A stretch of 21,063 nt of DNA from Gemmatimonadota bacterium (GTDB lineage Bacteria > Gemmatimonadota > Gemmatimonadetes > Palauibacterales > Palauibacteraceae), in contig JARFPW010000237.1 in NCBI GenBank assembly GCA_029288095.1, positions 1 through 21,063 of the forward strand, given 5' to 3'. The notes beneath the pieces are model-generated. The model was not told the origin of the DNA and did no database searches. It saw only the letters and a program-made list of their open reading frames with translations. Both the position numbers and the translations under genes were made by a program. Positions 14,769 to 21,063 of this stretch are shown here, piece by piece (position 1 is the first letter of the stretch; each line of letters starts with the position of its first letter).

Positions 14769-15628
14769 TCCGCGTGTCTCGGATCGAAGGCATCGCGGAG
14801 TCCGTCGCCGACGAGGTTGAACGCCATCACGGTGAGGACGATCGCTATGCCGGGAAACGCTGTGATCCACCACGCGTCCATCATGCGATCGCCACCCGAT
14901 TGGATGATCGTGCCCCACGATGGCGTGGGCGGTTGGACACCGAACCCCAGGTAGCTCAGGGCCGCTTCAGCCAGGATCGCGTTTCCGATCCCGAGGGTAG
15001 CAGCCACGATCACGGGAGTCATGACATTCGGCAGGATGTGGCGCGTCAGGATCCGGAGCGGCCGATAGCCGAGTGCCCTGGCCGCCAGCACGTATTCCCG
15101 CTCCCGCACGGCCAGCACCTGACCTCGTACCAGCCTCGAGACGCCCATCCACCCGGTGAACCCGAGCACCAGGATGATCAGGCCGATCGTCGTATTCTGA
15201 AACACGGCGACCACCGTCAGCAGCAGGATCAGACGCGGGATGCTGAGGAACAGGTCGACGATACGCATCAGCACGGCATCGACCCATCCACCGGCGTACC
15301 CGGCTACCGCTCCCACGGCGGTTCCCAGGGTGACGGCGATCACCACGGAGAAGAAGCCGATAAGCAGCGAGATCCGCGCGCCGAACAGCACCCGGCTCCA
15401 CAGATCCCGTCCCAGGTCATCCGTCCCCATCCAGTGCGCGATCGACGGGCCCAGCAATCGTCGGCCGACGAGGTCCGTTTCCGTCGGATCGAACGGGGCG
15501 ATCCATGGGGCGATCAGGGCAAGCAGGGCGAGCACCACAAGCAGAACGAGCCCGACCATCGCCTGCCGATGGCGACGGAATCGGCGCCGCGCGATCGCGC
15601 CCGGAGACGCTACGGACCGGTCAGTCAT
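14765..15628 (-). CDS. dppC: Peptide ABC importer permease, DppC/OppC-like
   Basis: A 287-residue inner-membrane permease of the DppC type. An N-terminal cytoplasmic helix rich in Arg is followed by TM1 (MVGLVLLVVLALLALIAPWI) and the extracytoplasmic segment with HWMGTDDLGRDLWSRVLFGAR, a DppC hallmark. Five further hydrophobic segments follow. The EAA coupling motif for the ATPase is at EYVLAARALGYRPLRILTRH with HILPN. The C-terminal ALSYLGFGVQPPTPSWG is also typical. It overlaps dppB by eight bases upstream and dppD by four bases downstream, so translation is coupled. It forms the channel heterodimer with DppB. Confidence 0.95.
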   Translation of the reverse strand: MTDRSVASPGAIARRRFRRHRQAMVGLVLLVVLALLALIAPWIAPFDPTETDLVGRRLLGPSIAHWMGTDDLGRDLWSRVLFGARISLLIGFFSVVIAVTLGTAVGAVAGYAGGWVDAVLMRIVDLFLSIPRLILLLTVVAVFQNTTIGLIILVLGFTGWMGVSRLVRGQVLAVREREYVLAARALGYRPLRILTRHILPNVMTPVIVAATLGIGNAILAEAALSYLGFGVQPPTPSWGTIIQSGGDRMMDAWWITAFPGIAIVLTVMAFNLVGDGLRDAFDPRHAE

Positions 15629-16598
15629 AGCGGATGCGCGGATCGACGGCCGCGTACAGGAGGTCGGCCAGCAGGTTTCCGACGACGACCAGAACCCCGA
15701 ACAGGAAGGTGCTCGCCATGACGACCGGGTAGTCGCGCGCGAGGATAGCGTCGAACATCGTCCGTCCCATACCCGGCCACGAGAACACGACCTCGATTAC
15801 GACGGAACCGCCGATCAGCAGAGGCAGGAACAGGCCCAGCAGGCTGATGATCGGGATCAGCGCGTTGCGCAGGGCGTGTTTGATGAGCACGCGGGATTCG
15901 CGGAGGCCCTTGGCTCGAGCCGTGCGAACGTAGTCCTGCTGTATGACCTCGAGCATCTCGCCTCGCATGTAGCGCGCGATGCCGGCGGCCGACGCGAGTC
16001 CGAGCGCGATCACGGGCAGGAAGAGGTGACGCGAGATATCCGCCAGCCGGCCGAGGGGTGACAGGAACTCGTGATCCACTGACTTCATTCCGGACACCGG
16101 GAGCCACAGCAGATCAGGCCACCAGCTCGAGGACACCATCAGCACCAGCATGAGTCCGAGCCAGAATCCCGGCATCGAGTAGATCGCCAGCGAACTGACG
16201 GTGAGGATCGTGTCGGAGACGCCGTACTGCCGGACGGCCTGGACAGTTCCCACGAAACAGCCGACGACGAAGATCACGACCAGCGACACGCCGCCCAGGA
16301 GCAGGGTGTTCGGCAGGGCGTCGCCCAGGACCTCCGCGACGGGCCGGAACCCGGTGTAGCTGTAGCCGAAATCACCTGTGAAGAATGCCCGCACCCAGCT
16401 CAGGTACTGAACATGCAGCGGCCGGTCGAGTCCCATGGACGCCCGCATGCGATCCAACACCTCGGGCGGGATGTTCGGGTTGAAATAGATCGCCGTCGGA
16501 TCGCCCGGGGCGAGATGGAGGACTACGAAGGTCAACGTGACGATCCCGAGCAGGAGGGGGATCGCCTGCAACAGGCGCCGGCCCGCGAAACGCAGCAT
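15621..16598 (-). CDS. dppB: Peptide ABC importer permease, DppB/OppB-like
   Basis: A 325-residue inner-membrane permease. It begins with MLRFAGRRLLQAIP and a TM helix, then LAPGDPTAIYFNPNIP and the extracytoplasmic loop typical of DppB, with FTGDFGYSY. The EAA motif is DYVRTARAKGLRESRVLIKH with HALRNALIP, and VIEVVFSWPGMGR near the end is a family mark. I chose ATG 16598 because GGTGAG lies seven bases upstream; a GTG four codons earlier (16610) is possible but has no ribosome site. It follows the second binding-protein gene by 28 bases and overlaps dppC by eight bases. It pairs with DppC. Confidence 0.94.
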   Translation of the reverse strand: MLRFAGRRLLQAIPLLLGIVTLTFVVLHLAPGDPTAIYFNPNIPPEVLDRMRASMGLDRPLHVQYLSWVRAFFTGDFGYSYTGFRPVAEVLGDALPNTLLLGGVSLVVIFVVGCFVGTVQAVRQYGVSDTILTVSSLAIYSMPGFWLGLMLVLMVSSSWWPDLLWLPVSGMKSVDHEFLSPLGRLADISRHLFLPVIALGLASAAGIARYMRGEMLEVIQQDYVRTARAKGLRESRVLIKHALRNALIPIISLLGLFLPLLIGGSVVIEVVFSWPGMGRTMFDAILARDYPVVMASTFLFGVLVVVGNLLADLLYAAVDPRIRYD

Positions 16599-16605
16599 CG
16601 ACAGA

Positions 16606-16611
16606 CTCACC
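16606..16611 (-). promoter_or_regulatory. Ribosome binding site that favours the ATG start of dppB
   Basis: GGTGAG on the minus strand lies seven bases before ATG 16598. The same bases include the alternative GTG start, which itself lacks an upstream purine run. Confidence 0.4.
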
Positions 16612-16626
16612 AGCGGGCGCGGCGGA

Positions 16627-18294
16627 CTATGGCCGCCTGGTGCGCGCGGCCGGCTCGAGCCACCAATCTGTTATCGATACCCAGTCTCCGCGCGAATCCA
16701 TCGTTGCGCCTCGAAGTTCGACCCGGGCAACCACTACATGATCGGCGTAGTAGAGGAACGTGTAGGGCTGATCCTCGGCCATGATGTCGTTGTAGCGATC
16801 GACCAGCGCGTCCAACACTTCGCGGTCCGCCACCACCTGCATCGAATCGAGCACCGCATCGAGCTCAGCGTCACAGTAGCTCGTGAACTGGAAGGGTTGC
16901 TCGATCCGGTCACACGCCCACAGTTCGCGATCGTCGAGCGGCACGTCGCGAGACCAGCCGAGAAGGAGCGCGTCGAACCGGCGGTCCGGGCTGAACACCA
17001 ACGGGGCGATCGCGGCAGGCTCCCGAACCTGGATGGACATTTCGATGCCGACGTCCTGAAGGTTCGCCTGCACGGCCGCGGCGATGTCCTGCCACTTCTC
17101 TCTCGGCGCTGCGAACAGTTCGAACGCGAACCTCTGTCCGTCCCGATCCAGGATCCCATCGCCGTCCGCGTCGCCCCATCCGGCAGCGGCCAGCGCCGAA
17201 CGCGCCGAGTCGGGCGCAAACGGTATGGGTTCGTCGGATGCGTCGTAGGCCCAGTGCCACGGGCCGACCGGCCCTACGGCCACATCCCCGTGACCCTCGA
17301 GCAAGGCACTCACCAGGGCCCCTCGATCGATCGCCATCGTCAACGCTCGCCGGACGGAAGCGTCGGAAAACATCGGCCTGCGCGAATTCCATGCGATGAA
17401 GTCGTACTCCGGAGCCCCGTATTCAATTAGCGTCAGAGCCGTATCGGCGGCCAGGCGCGGAAGTTCGGCCGGTGCCGGCTGAAGGACGACATCGACTTCC
17501 CCGGTGCGCAGCGCCGCGGTCAGGGCGGCGTCTTCGGGAATCGCCCGGTATACATAGCGGTCGACGTAGGGCCGTCCGCCCAGCTCTTCCGGAAAGTCTG
17601 GATTCGCCTCGAACACCCATCTGTCACCCGGGACGCGCTCGACGAACCGGAAGGGCCCGCTGCCGACGGGCTCGGTGGTGCCAAACGGGTGGGTTCCCAG
17701 TTCCGCGGGCGGCACGTCCCCCAGGATGTGCTCCGGCATGATCGCGAGCCTGGTCCACCCGTACAGCGGATAGGCGGTCGGCCGCACGGTGAACCTGACG
17801 GTGTATTCATCGACGATTTCGACGGCCTCCCAGGCATCGAAGTACGCCGGGTTCGGATAGTTGGTCTCCGGATCCCGGACGCGCCCGAAAGTAAACGCAA
17901 CGTCACGGGCCGTGACGGGCTCACCGTCGTGCCACGCAAGATCTTCCCGCAGGGAGAACGTGACCGAGTTCCCGTCGGGGCTGAATGTCCATTCACGGGC
18001 AAGGTACGGCAGCGGTGAGAAGTCCTCGTCCGCGCGCACGAGCGTAACGAACAAGACATGTATCTGGTGCTGGAGACTCTCGGTGTCGAGCGATACGAGC
18101 GCGTTCGCCGACGTGACGTCATTCCGACCGGCGACCACGACCGTTCCTCCGGATCTCTCAGCCTCTGGAAAATCCGGTCGGGGCGACGCGGAGGCGCCCC
18201 GTTGAGAGGAGGAATCGCCACCGCATGCCATGACCAGGGAGGCCACAGTGAGCGTCAAGTACCTCAGGTGCCTGCGGTGAACCGTCAGTCTCAT
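16627..18294 (-). CDS. ABC importer substrate-binding lipoprotein, family 5 (second copy)
   Basis: A 555-residue SBP_bac_5 protein. The signal peptide ends in VMAC, with Cys24 as the lipidated residue, so it is anchored in the membrane and faces the periplasm. Class C marks include VTFSLREDLAWHDGEPVTAR, the helix RRALTMAIDRGALV, and the C-terminal DQPYTFLYYAD. Residues around 410 contain DADGDGILDRDG, an EF-hand-like acidic loop. The ATG at 18294 overlaps the stop of the upstream paralogue (ATGA), with AGGAG before it; 43 more residues upstream would lie in that gene. It would capture a peptide or similar solute and deliver it to DppBC. The two copies have clearly diverged in the ligand-facing parts, so distinct substrates are likely. 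Confidence 0.93.
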   Translation of the reverse strand: MRLTVHRRHLRYLTLTVASLVMACGGDSSSQRGASASPRPDFPEAERSGGTVVVAGRNDVTSANALVSLDTESLQHQIHVLFVTLVRADEDFSPLPYLAREWTFSPDGNSVTFSLREDLAWHDGEPVTARDVAFTFGRVRDPETNYPNPAYFDAWEAVEIVDEYTVRFTVRPTAYPLYGWTRLAIMPEHILGDVPPAELGTHPFGTTEPVGSGPFRFVERVPGDRWVFEANPDFPEELGGRPYVDRYVYRAIPEDAALTAALRTGEVDVVLQPAPAELPRLAADTALTLIEYGAPEYDFIAWNSRRPMFSDASVRRALTMAIDRGALVSALLEGHGDVAVGPVGPWHWAYDASDEPIPFAPDSARSALAAAGWGDADGDGILDRDGQRFAFELFAAPREKWQDIAAAVQANLQDVGIEMSIQVREPAAIAPLVFSPDRRFDALLLGWSRDVPLDDRELWACDRIEQPFQFTSYCDAELDAVLDSMQVVADREVLDALVDRYNDIMAEDQPYTFLYYADHVVVARVELRGATMDSRGDWVSITDWWLEPAARTRRP

Positions 18295-19952
18295 GGGGGT
18301 GACTCCTGGTCGGGGGGCGCGGCCGCGGCCCATCGCCAGCGCGGCAACGTTGCAAGTTCTCCACGGGCGTCCATCGCGACTCCGGACAGACCCGGACCGA
18401 GGCCGGCCAGTTCGTCCTGCCAAAACAGGAACGTCACGGGCTGATCCGCCTGGAGTACGCGGCTGAACTCGGCCCAGATGTCGCGTGCCACGTCATCGTT
18501 CATCGTGCGGGCACCAAGGTCCATCAGGCTGTCCGTCACCGGATTGGAATAGGAACTGCGGTTGGCGCTGTTCGCTATCGCAACCTGGGAACTGTGAAAC
18601 AGGGCTCGCGGATCAACGCGGAAATTGTCGAGCACCCAGTTCGTCAGGACGGCGTCGAAGTCGCGGCTCCGGTGCATGCTCAAGACCGTTTGCCATTCCA
18701 GAAGTCGGGGACGCACTTCCACGCCGATCGCCCGAAGGTCCGCCTGGATTATCTGTGCGATGTCGCCGTAGATCGGGTTCCGCTGATTGGCGAGGAGCTC
18801 GAAGCTGAAGCGCACGCCGTCCCGTTCCCTGGTTCCGTCTCCGTCCGTATCGCGCCAGCCGGCCGCATCCAGTAGCTCGCGCGCCCGGTCTAGGTCCCGC
18901 GGGAGTGGCGACATATCGGGCGCGTACCGGTGCCAGGGCGGGATCGGCCCGAAGGCCCTCGTCCCGTGTCCCTCCAGCACCGTCTGAACCAGACCGTCCC
19001 GATCGATAGCCATGGTGAGCGCACGCCTGACGCCCGGGTCGCCGAACAGCGGACGACGCGTGTTCCAGCCGACATACGCGAATTGGCGCCACGGAAAACT
19101 CAACAACTGCAAGTCCTCGGCTTCGTCCACGCGAGCCGCATCGGATGGCGCGAGCGGGCCGTCCAGTTGGATGCCTCCGCTCATCAACTCCGCGAGCATG
19201 GTCGTCTGGTCCGGGATGATCCGGTACACCACGTTCGCGATACCCGGCGGGCCACCAAGGCCGGACGGGTAGGCGGGATTCGCCTCGAACACGAGTTGCT
19301 GGTTCACGTCCCATCGAACGAACCGATACGGCCCGTTGCCGATCGGGGCGCGGTTGAAGGGCGCCCGGAGTAACTCCGCAGGAGCGATGTCCTCCAGCAG
19401 GTGCGCAGGTGCCGGCGGCCAGAAGAAGTCCTCGAGCGGTTCGGAATGAGGGGCCGAGAACCGGAAGAGCACTTCGTAGTCTCCCAGCACCTCGACATCC
19501 GCGACGTTCGCCAGGTATGCCGCCGCCAGGGGCGAAGCGGCCTCGGGGTCCTTCGCGCGACGGAACGTGAACGCCACATCGCGTGCGGTCACCGGCTCTC
19601 CATCGTGCCAGGTCAGGTCGTCGCGGAGACTGAACGTCACGGACGTATCCGTGAGGACCCAACTCTCGGCGAGCGACGGAGTGGGGCGGAAATCGCCGTC
19701 ATACGCAACGAGAGGCGTGAACAGCAAATAGTAGATGAGTTCGTTGGCGTTCTGGTCGGTGCTGACGATGGGATTCAGACCCTGCAACTCGGAGGCATAT
19801 CCCAGGATGAGCGGCCGCTCGGAGTCGGCAGAGGTTACGTCCGACGCCCGTCGATCCGCCGGACTGCCACAGGCGGCAACAAGCAACGTCGAGACTACGA
19901 GCAGCGTTGCGCTGCGCCGTGATGACCGGGTTCGAACGCATAGCTGGTTCAC
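18291..19952 (-). CDS. ABC importer substrate-binding lipoprotein, family 5 (first copy)
   Basis: A 553-residue SBP_bac_5 protein, first gene of the importer operon. I take the GTG at 19952 because it gives a compact lipoprotein signal (Arg-rich start, hydrophobic run, lipobox VAAC, Cys28). No good Shine-Dalgarno sequence precedes it, and the frame stays open further upstream into the divergent gene, so the start is tentative. Marks shared with the family and with the next gene are VTFSLRDDLTWHDGEPVTAR, RRPLFGDPGVRRALTMAIDR and VLEGHG. DTDGDGTRERDG near residue 370 is an EF-hand-like loop. The tail is Pro/Ala-rich. It is a tandem paralogue of the following gene and would bind solute in the periplasm. 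Peptide is the default ligand; others are possible, since the family also binds nickel, sugars and opines. Confidence 0.92.
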   Translation of the reverse strand: MNQLCVRTRSSRRSATLLVVSTLLVAACGSPADRRASDVTSADSERPLILGYASELQGLNPIVSTDQNANELIYYLLFTPLVAYDGDFRPTPSLAESWVLTDTSVTFSLRDDLTWHDGEPVTARDVAFTFRRAKDPEAASPLAAAYLANVADVEVLGDYEVLFRFSAPHSEPLEDFFWPPAPAHLLEDIAPAELLRAPFNRAPIGNGPYRFVRWDVNQQLVFEANPAYPSGLGGPPGIANVVYRIIPDQTTMLAELMSGGIQLDGPLAPSDAARVDEAEDLQLLSFPWRQFAYVGWNTRRPLFGDPGVRRALTMAIDRDGLVQTVLEGHGTRAFGPIPPWHRYAPDMSPLPRDLDRARELLDAAGWRDTDGDGTRERDGVRFSFELLANQRNPIYGDIAQIIQADLRAIGVEVRPRLLEWQTVLSMHRSRDFDAVLTNWVLDNFRVDPRALFHSSQVAIANSANRSSYSNPVTDSLMDLGARTMNDDVARDIWAEFSRVLQADQPVTFLFWQDELAGLGPGLSGVAMDARGELATLPRWRWAAAAPPDQESPP

Positions 19953-19996
19953 GGATCGGAAGCTAGGCGCGGCCGCGAAGTGGTGAAAGGGAACGC

Positions 19997-20026
19997 TTGG
20001 CGGGCAGATCGCGCCTGGACTAGAAT
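19997..20026 (+). promoter_or_regulatory. Sigma70-like promoter for the DUF5694 gene
   Basis: TTGGCG at 19997-20002 and TAGAAT at 20021-20026 are 18 bases apart, matching four and five of six consensus bases. Transcription would start near 20033, leaving a leader of about 40 bases. The element lies in the 119-base divergent gap with the ABC operon, whose own promoter I could not place. Confidence 0.45.
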
Positions 20027-20071
20027 TCGAGGACACGACTGTTTGGGCTGGGTGCTCGGAAAGGAACATCG

Positions 20072-20908
20072 ATGAAACATCTGGGATCGTTACTACTGTC
20101 GGCCATGCTCCTGGGCGGCATCGCTCTCCCCGCGCATGCACAGGAGGACGAGGTCATCCCGGATCTCGCCGACGGTCGTGAGCCGACGGAAGTGATGGTC
20201 CTCGGGGTGTTTCATTTCCACAACCCGGGTGCGGACCTGGCACAATTCAAGGGGATCGACGTCCTCGAGCCGGAGCGGCAGGCCGAGATTCAGGCTATCG
20301 CCGATCAACTGGCGCGTTTCGGTCCGGATCGGATAGCCGTCGAGCGATCGTATGACGAACCTGACACGCTGAACGCCCGCTATCAGAGGTACGTGAGCGG
20401 CGATCTGGACCTGTCACGGAACGAGATCCACCAGCTCGGGTTCCGGCTCGGCAAGATGTTGGGGCATGACTGGATCTATCCCGTCGATTTCCGCCAGGGG
20501 ATGGATTTCAACGCCCTCATGGGCTACGCCAGCGAGCACGAACCGGAGTACATGGAGCGGTTCAACCGATACATCGGCGAAATCGTGGCCCTGTTCGACC
20601 GGATGCAGAGTGAAGAATCGATCGGGTACAACTTGAGATTCATGAACCTCCCGCAACACATCGCACCGGCCCATGCGCCGTATGCGGAGCAGGCCGCGAT
20701 CGGCGGCGGTGACACGTTCGTGGGTGCCGAGGTCATCGCGGGCTGGTACGAGCGGAACCTCAAGATCTTCGCCAACCTGGCCAGGGTCGGGCAGCCGGGA
20801 GAGAAAGTCCTGCTGATCATCGGGGGAGGCCACCTGCCGATTATTCGGGAGCAGATCGAAGCGCACCCGACGATGACGCTCGTCGAACCGACCGACTACA
20901 TCAAGTAG
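20072..20908 (+). CDS. Exported DUF5694 protein with TraB/TIKI-like motifs
   Basis: A 278-residue protein. A Sec signal peptide (Lys at position 2, hydrophobic core, cleavage after AHAQ near residue 24) directs it to the periplasm or outside. The mature part begins with a strand VMVLGVFHFHNPG that contains G45-x2-H48. Glu91 follows in IAVERSYDE, and near the C-terminus GGGHLPIIREQI contains G251-x2-H254. Two GxxH motifs plus an early Glu are what the TraB/TIKI/EreA-like group shows, and these may be metal ligands. DUF5694 itself has no established function. ATG 20072 has AAAGGA six bases upstream. It stands alone, divergent from the ABC operon and convergent with the partial gene at the end of the window. 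Confidence 0.85.
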   Translation: MKHLGSLLLSAMLLGGIALPAHAQEDEVIPDLADGREPTEVMVLGVFHFHNPGADLAQFKGIDVLEPERQAEIQAIADQLARFGPDRIAVERSYDEPDTLNARYQRYVSGDLDLSRNEIHQLGFRLGKMLGHDWIYPVDFRQGMDFNALMGYASEHEPEYMERFNRYIGEIVALFDRMQSEESIGYNLRFMNLPQHIAPAHAPYAEQAAIGGGDTFVGAEVIAGWYERNLKIFANLARVGQPGEKVLLIIGGGHLPIIREQIEAHPTMTLVEPTDYIK

Positions 20909-20920
20909 GTTTGTGACCCG

Positions 20921-21063
20921 CTAGCGGCGCCACGTCCAGGCAGGGTCCGTATAGCCGTCGACCAGACGACCGACATCTTCCCGTTCCGTCTCGTCCAGAG
21001 AGCCGGCTTCGATCCGGGTGCCGAATTCCGTCTCGAATCCCGACCGGAGGGCCGCCACGAGAT
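20921..21063 (-). CDS. C-terminal fragment resembling lipoate-protein ligase family (5' part outside window)
   Basis: A minus-strand frame runs open from the window edge to TAG at 20921-20923, giving 46 residues. It includes FETEFGTRIEAGSLDETERE and ends with DPAWTWRR. The layout of a helix with EFG, an acidic helix with ETERED, and a terminal WT-x-RR is that of the end of biotin/lipoate A/B ligase-like proteins. It converges on the DUF5694 gene with a gap of 12 bases. The call rests on a short stretch only. Confidence 0.5.
   Translation of the reverse strand, partial: LVAALRSGFETEFGTRIEAGSLDETEREDVGRLVDGYTDPAWTWRR

Noticed and set aside
14769..14918. Fifty-residue N-terminal extension of the DppD frame
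   Set aside because: The sequence lies within dppC and does not resemble an ATPase; the ATGA overlap at 14765-14768 gives the expected start.
14774..15721. A 315-codon plus-strand frame across dppC
   Set aside because: Extreme His/Arg/Asp/Gln composition and no domain; dppC on the minus strand is unambiguous.
20918..20927. CCGCTAGCGG palindrome after the DUF5694 gene
   Set aside because: Ten bases with no loop and no T-run; it cannot form a usual terminator.
1..21063. CRISPR array, tRNA, riboswitch, insertion sequence or attachment site
   Set aside because: I looked for regular direct repeats, transposase genes with terminal inverted repeats, and cloverleaf or leader structures, and saw none. 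A covariance-model scan would be needed to exclude small RNAs.

Overview
This GC-rich window comes from a Gram-negative (diderm) bacterium. It encodes a TolC/RND tripartite pump, several Sec and lipoprotein signal peptides, and uses ATG, GTG and TTG starts with ATGA-type gene overlaps. A secreted choice-of-anchor B protein, a DUF5694 protein and paired family-5 solute-binding lipoproteins together suggest Gemmatimonadota or a similar environmental phylum. That placement is an inference; there is no marker gene here. I saw no tRNA, rRNA, CRISPR array, insertion sequence or phage gene. No stretch over 300 bases lacks a gene.

Layout. (1) 1-5040, plus strand: the 3' part of a TolC-family outer-membrane factor, a periplasmic adaptor lipoprotein and an RND permease, coupled by 4-base stop/start overlaps. 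(2) 5041-5163: a short spacer with an 11-codon start-stop frame and a strong hairpin, best read as the terminator of the next, minus-strand gene. (3) 5164-7545, minus: a secreted protein with seven FG-GAP-like blades followed by a choice-of-anchor B domain. Divergent from it, 7634-10024, plus: a molybdopterin-binding large subunit resembling the 4-hydroxybenzoyl-CoA reductase alpha subunit, with no FAD or Fe-S partner nearby. (4) 10033-13129, minus: a probable operon of tandem-domain Usp, single-domain Usp, mtnA and a FucA-type class II aldolase. MtnA plus this aldolase fits the DHAP-shunt type of 5'-methylthioadenosine/5'-deoxyadenosine salvage. (5) 13246-13794, plus: msrA, divergent from the usp genes across a perfect 9-bp inverted repeat and overlapping the next operon tail to tail. 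(6) 13791-19952, minus: a peptide-type ABC importer, in transcription order two paralogous substrate-binding lipoproteins, DppB-, DppC- and DppD-like proteins, with no second ATPase. (7) 20072-20908, plus: an exported DUF5694 protein with TraB/TIKI-like motifs, behind a good sigma70-like promoter. (8) 20921-21063, minus: the C-terminal end of a protein resembling lipoate-protein ligase.

Taken together, the window covers export (RND pump), import of peptides or similar solutes (ABC system), salvage of a toxic nucleoside by-product (MtnA/aldolase), and stress or oxidation repair (Usp, MsrA). The most interesting points are the MtnA/aldolase pair, the orphan molybdo-subunit facing a secreted propeller protein, the importer with two binding proteins and one ATPase, and the GxxH motifs of the DUF5694 protein. 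I found nothing that looks like a wholly new defence or mobile system.
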